From Actinomycetota bacterium (GTDB lineage Bacteria > Actinomycetota > Geothermincolia > Geothermincolales > RBG-13-55-18), in assembly GCA_014360685.1 (NCBI GenBank), contig JACIXB010000011.1, forward strand, positions 409,803 to 473,802: a stretch of DNA of 64,000 nucleotides, in the 5' to 3' direction. Of the stretch, positions 29,717 to 39,173 are shown piece by piece. Below the pieces are notes generated by a model. The model did no database searches, was not told the DNA's origin, and saw only the letters and a program-made list of their open reading frames with translations. A program made the position numbers and the translations under genes. Within the stretch, counting starts at the first letter, position 1. Each line of letters begins with the position of its first letter.

Positions 29717-31345
29717 ATGTACGCGGACAAGGTGGCGGCCAGGTATCGACTAGGGGAAAGGATCTTCTCCGGAAGAGGGTGGTCCTCTTACCTGGCCCTG
29801 GATACCGAATTGGGGATCGAGGTGGAGTTGGATCTCGTGTCCGCTTCCCGGGAAGATCTACCGGTGGATCCGGAGAGGATGCGGGAGGTATTGCAGGCCG
29901 CCCAAAAGATAAGGGGGCCCCACGTATTGCCGCTCCATGACTGGGGAGAGGAAGAGGGTTTCTTCTACCTGGTGCGGGAGAAGGGGAACGGTACGCCTCT
30001 CCCGGAGTTGATCTCCCAGCTCGGCGGCCTGCCGGAGGCGCAAGTGGTGGAGCTGGTGTCCGCCGCCGTGGAGGTGCTCGCCGAGGCCTACGGTGCGGGT
30101 CTTTATTACCTGGGACTGAACCCCGGGCAGGTGCTCGTGGACCCCCGGGGGTGCCCCCGTTTCCGGCGCGTGGGTTACGGGTGGATCCTCGAGGATATGG
30201 ATCCCTCGCAGGGAGCCCGGGTCTCCCCCTACCGGGCACCGGAGGTGGAAACGGGAAAGGAGGGGACTCGGACTTCGGACGTCTACTCCCTGGCGGTGAT
30301 GATCAACGAGGCGCTGCCCGAGGGGGCGAGAACGGAAAGGTTGAGGATAATTCTCGACAAGGCCGGGCATCCCCTACCCGCGAGACGTCCCTCCTCCCCC
30401 AGGTTGCTTCTCGAGGAGCTGGAGAATTCCCTGCGTGACCACGAGGACAAGCCCGGTCTCTCGCGGGAAGAAGAGGCGAAATTCCCGGGTGGGTGGGCGG
30501 AGAAGGAGGGCCGGGATGCGGAAACCCTCCTCGGTGAGCGCGGAGAGGAAAGGGGTTTCTCCCCTGGCCCGTCCCTTCCTTCCGGAGGAAGGCGCTCGCG
30601 TGGCTGGGGACGGAAACTGGCCCTCATGTTCGCCGGCGGGATGATCTTATGGCTGCTTTATGCAGCTCTTTCGGGACTTATGGTCGGTGGGAGAAGGGAA
30701 GCGGGCGGAGAGGAGACTCCCATCCAGGAGGTCGTAGAGGTTCCCGACCTGGAGGGGTTGATTCTAGAGGAAGCACAGGGACGATTGGAGGAAATAGGAC
30801 TTTCCTGGAGCGTGCGGGAAGCGCCTTCCCGCCTGTGGTCGGCGGGAAGGGTGGTGGCCCAGGATCCCGGGTCGGGTTCGGCGCTGCGTCCCGGGGAGAC
30901 GGTATGCCTGGTGATAAGCTCTGGCCGGGAGGAGGAAGGGGCCGCCGGCGATGAATCGGGTGCATCACCCGAAATGGCTCCTCCCCGGGAACAGGGCGAG
31001 GAAGGGTCAGGGGAAGTCACTCCCGCCCCGCCGGCCGGGGCCTCCCCCGCCTCCGTGGAAGCATCCCGAAACGTCCCTCATCGTCCCCGCGCCGTGGCTT
31101 CCCTGTCCGCTCTCAAGGGTCCCGCCCCCCTGTATGTTCGCATGGATGCCGCGGCTTCTTCCGATCCTGACGGGGATATCGTGGGCTACGTTTGGAATTG
31201 CGGCGACGGAACCGTTCTTCACGGTAAGACGGTCCAGCACGTGTACGATCCTCCGGTGATCCCCGCCCGGTTCAGGGTGATGCTCGAGGTCTTCGATTCG
31301 CGCGGCCTTTCCGACAGCGTCGCGTTGACCGTGGAGGTCTACTGA
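29717..31345 (+). CDS. Protein-kinase-like (probable pseudokinase) protein with TM, PASTA and PKD domains
   Basis: Kinase-like lobe with SPYRAPEV and DVYSLAVMINEAL; TM LALMFAGGMILWLLYAALSG; PASTA VEVPDLEGLILEEAQGRLEEIGLSW...VVAQDPGSGSALRPGETVCLVIS; PKD-like ASSDPDGDIVGYVWNCGDGT. Confidence 0.8.
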   Translation: MYADKVAARYRLGERIFSGRGWSSYLALDTELGIEVELDLVSASREDLPVDPERMREVLQAAQKIRGPHVLPLHDWGEEEGFFYLVREKGNGTPLPELISQLGGLPEAQVVELVSAAVEVLAEAYGAGLYYLGLNPGQVLVDPRGCPRFRRVGYGWILEDMDPSQGARVSPYRAPEVETGKEGTRTSDVYSLAVMINEALPEGARTERLRIILDKAGHPLPARRPSSPRLLLEELENSLRDHEDKPGLSREEEAKFPGGWAEKEGRDAETLLGERGEERGFSPGPSLPSGGRRSRGWGRKLALMFAGGMILWLLYAALSGLMVGGRREAGGEETPIQEVVEVPDLEGLILEEAQGRLEEIGLSWSVREAPSRLWSAGRVVAQDPGSGSALRPGETVCLVISSGREEEGAAGDESGASPEMAPPREQGEEGSGEVTPAPPAGASPASVEASRNVPHRPRAVASLSALKGPAPLYVRMDAAASSDPDGDIVGYVWNCGDGTVLHGKTVQHVYDPPVIPARFRVMLEVFDSRGLSDSVALTVEVY

Positions 31346-31349
31346 TTCC

Positions 31350-33272
31350 ATGTTTCCCCGGAAGGAGAACCGCCCCACGAAGCGGGATCGCATCCCCGGC
31401 CCGCCCGAACTCCGCCGCGCATGGTCGTGGAGAGGGGGAGGGCGGGTCGCGGGGAGCGGCGTGGTCCTCGAGGACGGCGTGCGCTCCCCCGGGGGCGGCA
31501 AGGCACCCTTCAGACGCCGGGCATCAGCCCTACCCCTCCTCATCCTACCCCTCATTACCCTCCTCATATTCTCCTTCCACGCGTCTTCCTCCCCGGCCCT
31601 TGCGGCCGGGGAGGAGGCCCCCACCTTCCTTTGGCCGGCGCGGGGCAGGGTGGTGAAGGGGTTCGTCCCCGCCGTAGGGCATTACGGGGAAGGCGGGCAT
31701 GCGGGAATCGACATCGCCCTGGACCCGGAAAGCGAGGTCCGGTCTTCCGCTCCCGGCATGGTAAGTTTTTCCGGGAGGACCCCGCTGGGCGTCTGCGTAA
31801 GCATCCAACACGCCGGTGGTTTCAAGACCACCTACGTCTCGCTCCGGTGCTCGGAGGTCCGAAAGGGACAGAGGGTAGAAGCGGGGCAGGTCATCGGGAA
31901 AAGCGATGGGACGGCGGATCCTTCCAGCCCGCTTCCGCATCTGCATTTCGGACTTTATCTCAATGGAGTCGCCGTCGACCCCTTGCCCTTACTGCGGGGC
32001 ATCCTCCTCGACCCCCGGTCTCTTTTTCTGGGCCCCTGGGGGGATACGCTCTCCGCGCGGACCTACATGCAGCGGCACGGTGGCGGAGGTGATTTCCTGG
32101 GATGGGTGAAACGCTCCCTCGGGAGTGTCGGGAGGACGCTGGGCGATGGTATATCGGCGGCGGCTAGGGCTCTGGGCAGGGGACTGTCGGCGGCCTGGAG
32201 GTGGACCCGTCGCCTGGCCGAAACCCTGGGTCGTGCCCTGGCAAGAATTTACAAGTATTGCCTGGAACCCTGGCTCGCGCCCATCCTGGGAGCGGCGGGA
32301 AGGGTGTTGAAGGCCGCGATCTCCAACCGTTTGGTGCAGGCCCTGTTGGCCGGGCTGGCGGCCACGGCGGTGATCTGCCTGGCGGTGGTGGGGGTGGGGT
32401 TGGCCTTGGGCCTGTCGCTTACCGCTGTGTTCACCGCCTGCGTGGCGGGTGGGGCGGCCTCCATGGGATATGCCTTCTATCATGCCGCCACCTCCGGGGA
32501 TTCCTTCTCTTTTCTCGGATGCCTCTTGGGTTCCCTGGTGGTAGGGGGAATCGCCGCCGGGGGGTGCTTACTCTTTTCATATCTGGCTCCCGCGGCGGCC
32601 TCGGGTTGGGCCAACCTGGGGTGGCTGGGGTTCGGTAAGGGGTTTCTGACCCACGGAGCGGCCAACCTGCTGGTCTATTCGGGATTCTCGCTGGCCACCG
32701 GGAAAGGCGTCACGCCCGGGGGCCTCCTGGTCTCTTTCCTGGTCGGAGGGCTGACGGGGGGCATGGGGCGCCTCCTGATCAGCGGGATCTTTTCCGGCGG
32801 GGCCGCACAGGGACTGGCGGCGGGGTTCCTCTCCTCCGGGGGTTCGCTTCTGGGCGGCGGCGCCGCCACCCAGGTGGCCGCGTACGCCGGAGCATGGGTT
32901 TCCGGTATTTCCCATAAGCTGGCCTACATGTTGTTTTGCGGGTGTGCGGGCGCGCTGGGGGATCTGCTGCTCAGGGCGGTGACCGGGGGCCGCCCGTGTT
33001 TGCTCGAGTCCCTGTTGAGTTTCGGGGGAGGCTTTTTGGCCGGGGGACTGAGCCTCCTGGGCCAGGGCAAGGGACTCGGAAGCCTTGTTTCCCGCCTCAG
33101 TGGGGGCAGGTCGAGGCTTTCGGGCGAGTTCGTAAAAGCCCTGGTCGGAAAGGCTTTTTCCGGAGGCCTCAAGGAAGGCGCCAGGTCACTGATGGGGAGA
33201 ATCCGCGGGGGCGAAAGGGCGAGGGAAAGCCTGGACCTTCTGGACGCGGGTGTCGAACCTGCCGGAAGGTGA
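31350..33272 (+). CDS. M23 (LytM-like) peptidase domain fused to long Gly-rich hydrophobic region
   Basis: GHAGIDIALDPESEVRSSAPGMV...LPHLHFGLY M23 motifs; C-terminal ~350 aa rich in GG/GxxxG hydrophobic stretches. Confidence 0.8.
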   Translation: MFPRKENRPTKRDRIPGPPELRRAWSWRGGGRVAGSGVVLEDGVRSPGGGKAPFRRRASALPLLILPLITLLIFSFHASSSPALAAGEEAPTFLWPARGRVVKGFVPAVGHYGEGGHAGIDIALDPESEVRSSAPGMVSFSGRTPLGVCVSIQHAGGFKTTYVSLRCSEVRKGQRVEAGQVIGKSDGTADPSSPLPHLHFGLYLNGVAVDPLPLLRGILLDPRSLFLGPWGDTLSARTYMQRHGGGGDFLGWVKRSLGSVGRTLGDGISAAARALGRGLSAAWRWTRRLAETLGRALARIYKYCLEPWLAPILGAAGRVLKAAISNRLVQALLAGLAATAVICLAVVGVGLALGLSLTAVFTACVAGGAASMGYAFYHAATSGDSFSFLGCLLGSLVVGGIAAGGCLLFSYLAPAAASGWANLGWLGFGKGFLTHGAANLLVYSGFSLATGKGVTPGGLLVSFLVGGLTGGMGRLLISGIFSGGAAQGLAAGFLSSGGSLLGGGAATQVAAYAGAWVSGISHKLAYMLFCGCAGALGDLLLRAVTGGRPCLLESLLSFGGGFLAGGLSLLGQGKGLGSLVSRLSGGRSRLSGEFVKALVGKAFSGGLKEGARSLMGRIRGGERARESLDLLDAGVEPAGR

Positions 33273-33430
33273 GGGCGATCGGCCGGGCGAAGGGGATGCT
33301 CGCGGGCGACGGAGCCCAGGGTTGCGTGGAAGGAGGATGCGACACGGCGGACCGGATCTCTTTATCCAGCGGTGATTCTACGGGGAAACACCGGTTATCC
33401 GGATGCGGAATCGGGAAAAGGAGGGAAGAA

Positions 33431-33718
33431 ATGAAGGAAAAACAGCCCACTTGGCCCCAGATGGCGGTCATGCTCGTTCCTGCCGCGGTGATGGCCGCCT
33501 GTGCTTACCTTTTCTCCAGCCGCGGAGAGACCTTGGGAGGTGCAGCCTGGATCCCGGCCTTGATTGCCGTCCTTTCCTTCATCGGGTTTTTCGTCGCCCT
33601 GTACCTTTTCTACCTGCGCCCCCAGTATGGGACCCGCGCTCCCCTGCATCTCGCTCTCTTTATCCTCGGCCATGGGGCCCTCGTCCTTCTATTATGGAAG
33701 GCCGGTGCACTGGGATAA
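33431..33718 (+). CDS. Small multi-TM membrane protein
   Basis: MKEKQPTWPQMAVMLVPAAVMAACAYLF...; ATG start inside the larger 32936 ORF. Confidence 0.6.
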   Translation: MKEKQPTWPQMAVMLVPAAVMAACAYLFSSRGETLGGAAWIPALIAVLSFIGFFVALYLFYLRPQYGTRAPLHLALFILGHGALVLLLWKAGALG

Positions 33719-33728
33719 ACGAAGTCGT

Positions 33729-34355
33729 TCAAGCGATGTGCCGCTTGCGGGCCACGTGTCTCGAGGAGCTCCCCCCGCGGGCTTCGCCGCGCATGTAGAT
33801 GTAGGGCACGAGGAGGGTGAGTCCCCAGAAGGAGGCAAGAAGGAACCCACAGAATGCGAACATTGCCAGGCACCAAAGGTTTCCGGTGCAAAGCGTGGCC
33901 AAGCCCCACAAGATTACCGAGATGGTCAGGGAGGCAAGGACCCGGTTCCTGCGTACTTCCGCTCTCCTCGCAGGCCTCCTCCTTTGGGCGTTGCGTACCT
34001 CGGCTGGTGACAGGTTGATCCTCGACGGATCTTGGATCCCCCTGCCGGATCCCGGCGGGGCCGCGGCATTAACCACGGCCTCTGGGTATCCTGTCGCGCC
34101 TCCCGAACGGGTGCCGGCAATACGGGGATCCGGGGATCGAAGCGTCGGCTCCAGGCGCGGTTCGAGCGAATGGGCTATCTCCTGCATGCTCCTGCGGAAG
34201 CTTTGCGTGGTGACCAGTGGCGAGTCCTCGAGTTTGCCCCGTATTATGGGCGGCACTATGGCCAGCATGGCTATGAAGCCCAGAAGGAGCAAGGCTAGTA
34301 TCTCCAAGGCGCCCTCCCGCATGGTCTCCCCGCCGTAATCCAGCGGAGCATGCAC
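33729..34355 (-). CDS. Membrane protein of unknown function
   Basis: N- and C-terminal hydrophobic segments, REGALEILALLLLGFIAMLAIVPP. Confidence 0.55.
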   Translation of the reverse strand: MHAPLDYGGETMREGALEILALLLLGFIAMLAIVPPIIRGKLEDSPLVTTQSFRRSMQEIAHSLEPRLEPTLRSPDPRIAGTRSGGATGYPEAVVNAAAPPGSGRGIQDPSRINLSPAEVRNAQRRRPARRAEVRRNRVLASLTISVILWGLATLCTGNLWCLAMFAFCGFLLASFWGLTLLVPYIYMRGEARGGSSSRHVARKRHIA

Positions 34356-34513
34356 TACATATTGAGTTTCGACGCCTTCTCTATTTCCACATAATGTATT
34401 TCCACCCTCCGGCTGGCCTTTCCTTCAGCGAGCGGGAATTTATTTCCGGGCGTCACCGGTGGGGAATAGAATGGGGATGTCGCGACAGGGCGCGAAGGGA
34501 GAGGGGACGCGAG

Positions 34514-35944
34514 GTGAGGCTCCAGGACGCAGAGAGGATTTACACGGTGGCGGAGGTGAACCGCCTGGCCGACGGCCTCCTCCAGGAGGTGGTCCTCTGG
34601 GTGGAAGGCGAGGTATCCAACCTCAGGATCTACCCCCAGTACCTGTTCTTCAGCCTTTCCGAGGAAGAGGCGGCGCTCCCCTGCGTGATGTTCGGCGACG
34701 CGGCGAGGGAGGCTTCCCCCGTTCTTCGGGAGGGCATGCGGGTGCTGGCCCACGGACGCCTGGGCATCTACGTGCGTCGCGGTCAGTACCGCATGAACGT
34801 CCACCAGGTGCAGGAAGCGGGGGAGGGGAAACTCCGAAGGGAGTTCTTCCGCCTCATGCGCAAGCTCTCCGCCGAGGGGCTTTTCGACGAGAGCCTCAAG
34901 CGGCCCCTTCCTTCCTATCCCGAGATCATCGGGTTGGTGACCAGCCTGGAAGGGGCTGCCGTCCGCGACGTGATCATCAACGTCACTCGCCGTTATCCAT
35001 GTTGCCGCATCCTGGTCCGGGGGGTTCGGGTTCAGGGCGAGGAAGCGGTTGAGGATATCATCTCCGCCATCGAGACCTTCAATCGGGCTTGCCCGGTGGA
35101 CGTTCTCATCCTGGCCCGGGGAGGGGGTTCTCTGGAGGACCTTCATCCCTTCAACACCGAGGAGGTTGTCAGAGCCATAAGAGGTTCCTCCATCCCCGTG
35201 ATCACCGGGGTCGGGCATGAGCCGGACCTCACCCTGGCCGACCTGGCCGCCGACCATCGAGCCAGCACACCCACGGGAGCGGCCGAGGCGGCGGTTCCCT
35301 CCTCCGCGGAGATCCTTGCCCTCTTGAGGGAAAGGAGCACTTCCCTGGAAGCCCTGCTCCGACGCATGTTGCATCTTCGGGAGAGGGATCTTTCCCTGCT
35401 GGCCTCCCGGAGGGCCTTCCGGGACGGCGAGGTGTTCCTGGGACAGGCCAGGCAGCGCCTGGCGGAAGGGGAGGCTCTGCTTCAGGGCGGGATGCGCGAG
35501 GTCCTGCGCCGGGAGAGGGAGCGAGTCGAGGGGCGCGTCACGGTGCTGGGCCGGTTCCCCCGCCAATACCGGGACCTTCCCCGCCGCATAGGCGATACTT
35601 ACGCCAAGATGCGTGCCTCCTTCGATTCCTGGTGGCGGTGGAGGGAAAGGGAACCGGGTTGGAGGGCGGAAGAACTCCGGTCATGCATGTCGAGCCTTCT
35701 TTCCGCGAGTTCGGGCAAGTTGGAGCTGGCGGCTTCACGCCTGGACGCCTTGAGCCCCCTGGCCGTCCTCTCCCGTGGCTATGCCATCGCCACCCGTCGC
35801 GGGGAGAGTAAGCCCCTGAAGGACAGCCGGGAGGTGACGGAAGGGGAGGCGGTGGACGTGCGCCTGCACCGGGGGCGCCTTTTCTGCGAGGTGAGGGGCC
35901 GGGAGCTGCGAGGTGAGGGGCCGGGAGGAGAAAGCGGATGGTAA
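34514..35944 (+). CDS. xseA: Exodeoxyribonuclease VII large subunit
   Basis: YTVAEVNRLADGLLQEVVLWVEGEVSNLRIYPQYLFFSLSEE..., ARGGGSLEDLHPFNTEEVVRAI, GVGHEPDLTLADLAADHRASTPTGAAE; GTG start likely. Confidence 0.92.
   Translation: MRLQDAERIYTVAEVNRLADGLLQEVVLWVEGEVSNLRIYPQYLFFSLSEEEAALPCVMFGDAAREASPVLREGMRVLAHGRLGIYVRRGQYRMNVHQVQEAGEGKLRREFFRLMRKLSAEGLFDESLKRPLPSYPEIIGLVTSLEGAAVRDVIINVTRRYPCCRILVRGVRVQGEEAVEDIISAIETFNRACPVDVLILARGGGSLEDLHPFNTEEVVRAIRGSSIPVITGVGHEPDLTLADLAADHRASTPTGAAEAAVPSSAEILALLRERSTSLEALLRRMLHLRERDLSLLASRRAFRDGEVFLGQARQRLAEGEALLQGGMREVLRRERERVEGRVTVLGRFPRQYRDLPRRIGDTYAKMRASFDSWWRWREREPGWRAEELRSCMSSLLSASSGKLELAASRLDALSPLAVLSRGYAIATRRGESKPLKDSREVTEGEAVDVRLHRGRLFCEVRGRELRGEGPGGESGW
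35884..35927 (+). repeat. 22-bp perfect tandem duplication at the 3' end of xseA
   Basis: CTGCGAGGTGAGGGGCCGGGAG at 35884-35905 and 35906-35927. Confidence 0.9.
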
Positions 35945-36017
35945 AGGTTGAGGGGATGGACTTGCCGTGCCCGGAGGCAAGGGGAGAGACGATGGGGGTG
36001 AAGCCGAGGTGGAGGAG

Positions 36018-36254
36018 ATGACCTTCGGGGGCATAATGCGCAGGCTGGAAGAAATCGCTGCTACCCTGGAGAAACAAGACCTCGAGCTGGAGGAGGGCTT
36101 GAAGCTCTTCGAGGAGGGGGTGAGCCTCGTCCGCGAGGCGCGCCGCAGGCTGACGGAGGCCGGGGCCCGGGTGGAGAAGCTCATCGGCAGCCTGGAGGAA
36201 GAACTGACCACGGAGGAATTCCGCCTGGAGGAGGACAACCTGGCCGGGGATTGA
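36018..36254 (+). CDS. xseB: Exodeoxyribonuclease VII small subunit
   Basis: FGGIMRRLEEIAATLEKQDLELEEGLKLFEEGVSLVREARRRL; follows xseA. Confidence 0.9.
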   Translation: MTFGGIMRRLEEIAATLEKQDLELEEGLKLFEEGVSLVREARRRLTEAGARVEKLIGSLEEELTTEEFRLEEDNLAGD

Positions 36255-36484
36255 TCCGCCGGTGCGGCCCAGCGGCTTTACATCACTCCCAGGCCGACCC
36301 TTGCCGTTATCCCTACGGTGGATATACCGGCTGACGCCGCTCCGGCCCGTCGCTCCCTCCTGTAATATATTCCTGTAATATAGTAATAAATTTGCATGAT
36401 CGGTCGATATACCTGCGAGATACGAGGCCTATAAAGACCGGGGCCAAGGAACTACGGCCCCTGGGGCGAGCGTCAAAAGCGATT

Positions 36485-37834
36485 ATGAAAAGACAAGAGA
36501 GGCTGAAACTGCGCAGAAGGAGGAGGACTAGAAGGATCCTCCAGGTCCTCGTGGTCATGGTCCTCCTGGGCGGCCTGGTACTCGGGGCCTTGAACTTCGA
36601 CGCCGTCAAGGGCTGGGCGGCCAAGCATTACCTGCGCATGCGTTTCCAACCGGCGGTGATCGCCCCCGAGGACAACCCGGACCTTTTCGCCGAGCTGAGC
36701 AAGTGGCACAACCCGGAGGAAAACCTCAACCTTCTCCTCATAGGCATCGACCGGGGAAGCGTGCCCGGAGAGGAAGGCTATACCCGAAGCGACGTGATGA
36801 TAGTGGCCTCGGTGAACGTGAAGGCCAAAAGGGCGGTCCTGGTGTCCATCCCCAGGGATACCAAGGTGACTATCCAGGGATACGGTGCGGAGAAGATAAA
36901 TGCCGCCCATTCCTTCAGGGGTCCGGCGGGCGCGGTGGAGGCGGTGGAGAAACTGACCGGCCTGGACATCCACCATTACGCCGAGGTGGACTTCGAGGCT
37001 TTTAAAAACATCGTGGACGCGATGGGAGGCGTGCCCTTCCACCTGGACGTCACCATCAACGATCCCAAGACGGGATACCTGGAGAAGGGCGATCACCTGC
37101 TCAATGGAGAGGAGGCCCTCATCCTGGTCCGCAGCCGGAGGCTGCCCCGGGGGGATTTGGACCGCATAGAGCACCAGAAGGCCTTCCTCAAGGCGGTCAT
37201 GCAGAAAGCGGTATCCATACGGGACATGCAGGCCTTACTCAAGATCCTGGACACGGCCGTCCGCTATCTGGAGACCACCCTCGAGCCCGGCCTGATCTTC
37301 ACCCTTGCCGAGGCCTTGCAGGGGATGAAGGTGGAGGACGTGGAATTCGCCACTCTACCCGGTGACGTGAAGGAACCCCCTCCCGGGCAACCCTGGTATT
37401 TCATCCATGACCCGGAGGCCGCGGCCGAGCTGTTCTCCAACATCCAGAAGTATTGCAGCACCAAGACCCCGGAGGAAAGGCAAGCCGAGCTGGAAAGGGA
37501 GCGGCTTGGGGACCTTGCGGGCGGGGGGTCGCAGGTGGACCGCTCCACGGTCAACCTGGCGGTTCTCAACGGTGTCCGATGGGAGGGCGTGGCCGCCGGG
37601 GTGGCGGAGATCATGCGCGGAAAAGGATATAAGAAAATAAAGATTGGGAACACCGTACACGCCTACGAGGAGACCACCGTCTATTACGCTCCCGGCAACG
37701 CTGACGCTGCCCGCCAGGTGGCCAAGGATCTTGATCCCGATGCCGATTTCCGGGTGGTCGAGGATCAGGACGTGGCTATCACCTACGATGCCGACGTCAT
37801 ATTGGTCATAGGAAAGGATTACGTGAAATCCTGA
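36485..37834 (+). CDS. LytR-CpsA-Psr (LCP) family protein
   Basis: LLIGIDRGSVPGEEGYTRSDVMIVASVNVKAKRAVLVSIPRDTKVTIQGYGAEKINAAHSFRGP; LytR_C-like tail. Confidence 0.9.
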   Translation: MKRQERLKLRRRRRTRRILQVLVVMVLLGGLVLGALNFDAVKGWAAKHYLRMRFQPAVIAPEDNPDLFAELSKWHNPEENLNLLLIGIDRGSVPGEEGYTRSDVMIVASVNVKAKRAVLVSIPRDTKVTIQGYGAEKINAAHSFRGPAGAVEAVEKLTGLDIHHYAEVDFEAFKNIVDAMGGVPFHLDVTINDPKTGYLEKGDHLLNGEEALILVRSRRLPRGDLDRIEHQKAFLKAVMQKAVSIRDMQALLKILDTAVRYLETTLEPGLIFTLAEALQGMKVEDVEFATLPGDVKEPPPGQPWYFIHDPEAAAELFSNIQKYCSTKTPEERQAELERERLGDLAGGGSQVDRSTVNLAVLNGVRWEGVAAGVAEIMRGKGYKKIKIGNTVHAYEETTVYYAPGNADAARQVAKDLDPDADFRVVEDQDVAITYDADVILVIGKDYVKS

Positions 37835-38161
37835 ACCTGGTTGGCGCGCTCCACACCCCGAGCAATCGCCGCGGTCTAACTTGCTGTCGGGTGGCACGCA
37901 GGAAGGGAAAGCCGGAACATTTTCACCTTCGCCCAACGTGGGAAATACAGGGTCGTTGACGGCGGGATAAGTGGTAACCTTACCCGCGGTACGGGCAAGG
38001 CGGCTCCAGGGCGCGCCTCGGCCAGGTAAAGTCTCGGCCGTGTTTCCCAGGCGGCATTCCTCGCTCGCTGCCTTCATGCGCGTCCGGCCGACGTTTTCTG
38101 TAGTAGAATGTCGGGCGGATCGCGGTAAGACCCCTTGCTTGGCGCGAGGAAGGGAGGCCTA

Positions 38162-39082
38162 TTGCCGTCCAAGCAGGACAGGAACGGCTACCTCATGGTC
38201 CTGGGCGCTATCGTCCTCTTCAGCACCATCGAGGTGGTATCGCGGTACCTCCAGGCGGGAACCGGCTTTCAAAGCCCCGTGGAAGCGGAACAGGTCGCCG
38301 CCCTGCGTTTCATCCTGGGTTGGATTTTCCTCCTCCCTGTGGTAATGGCCGGCGGGAAGCGGAGGAAGGTCGCCTTCCGCGCCCTGCGCCGGGACCTTCC
38401 GGCCGCGGTTTTCCTCGGCGGAGTGGGCGTGTTTGCGGCCTTTTATCTTTTCCACCGCGGGGTGGCCCTGTCCAAGGCTTCCTCGGCGGCGGTCATCTTT
38501 TCCACGAACCCCTTGTTCATCGCCCTCCTGGCCTTCCTGGTCCTCGGGGAGAGGATACCCATTCGCGGTTGGCTGGGCATAGGGCTTGGTATCGTGGGCG
38601 CACTAGCGGCGGTTACCGGGTTCCGTTTCTCCGGCCTCCTGGCCCGGGAGGATTTTTTGGGCCATTCTCTGGTTTTAGGGTCCGCCGCGTGCTGGGCGGT
38701 CTATACCGTGTACGGGAAAAGATATTCCGAGGAATACGGCGGACTGACCGTTTCCTTCCTCAGCATCGCCGTGGGCTCGGCGCTCTTCGCCGCCTTGCTG
38801 ACCCTGAAAGGAGGATGGAGGGTCGCGGCGGAGTACCATCCTGCGACTTGGGCTTGGCTCGCCTACCTGGGGGTGGTGACCGTGGGATTGGGGTACCTGT
38901 TGTATTTCGAGGGCATGAGCAGGGTGGATGCTTCGCGGGGGGCGAGCCTCTTCTACCTCAAGCCCGTGCTGGCCGTTTTTCTTGCCCATCTCTTCCTCAA
39001 GGAAACGGTGACCTGGACCCTGGGCCTGGCCGCCGTTTTGGTGGCCGCATCCGTCTTCCTGGTCACCCGGTCGCGAGACTGA
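38162..39082 (+). CDS. EamA/DMT-family transporter
   Basis: Ten hydrophobic helices, two EamA halves; TTG start behind GGGAGG. Confidence 0.8.
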   Translation: MPSKQDRNGYLMVLGAIVLFSTIEVVSRYLQAGTGFQSPVEAEQVAALRFILGWIFLLPVVMAGGKRRKVAFRALRRDLPAAVFLGGVGVFAAFYLFHRGVALSKASSAAVIFSTNPLFIALLAFLVLGERIPIRGWLGIGLGIVGALAAVTGFRFSGLLAREDFLGHSLVLGSAACWAVYTVYGKRYSEEYGGLTVSFLSIAVGSALFAALLTLKGGWRVAAEYHPATWAWLAYLGVVTVGLGYLLYFEGMSRVDASRGASLFYLKPVLAVFLAHLFLKETVTWTLGLAAVLVAASVFLVTRSRD

Positions 39083-39173
39083 GGGGATGGGACGCGGATT
39101 TTCCCGCTCCACGAGGGATGGTTGAGGGCCTGCCGAATGCTATAATGGCGGCGAGCTCGAGAGGGATGTACAT

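Noticed and set aside
34355-35566. 403-aa minus-strand ORF opposite xseA
   Set aside because: Antisense shadow of xseA with no recognisable domain.
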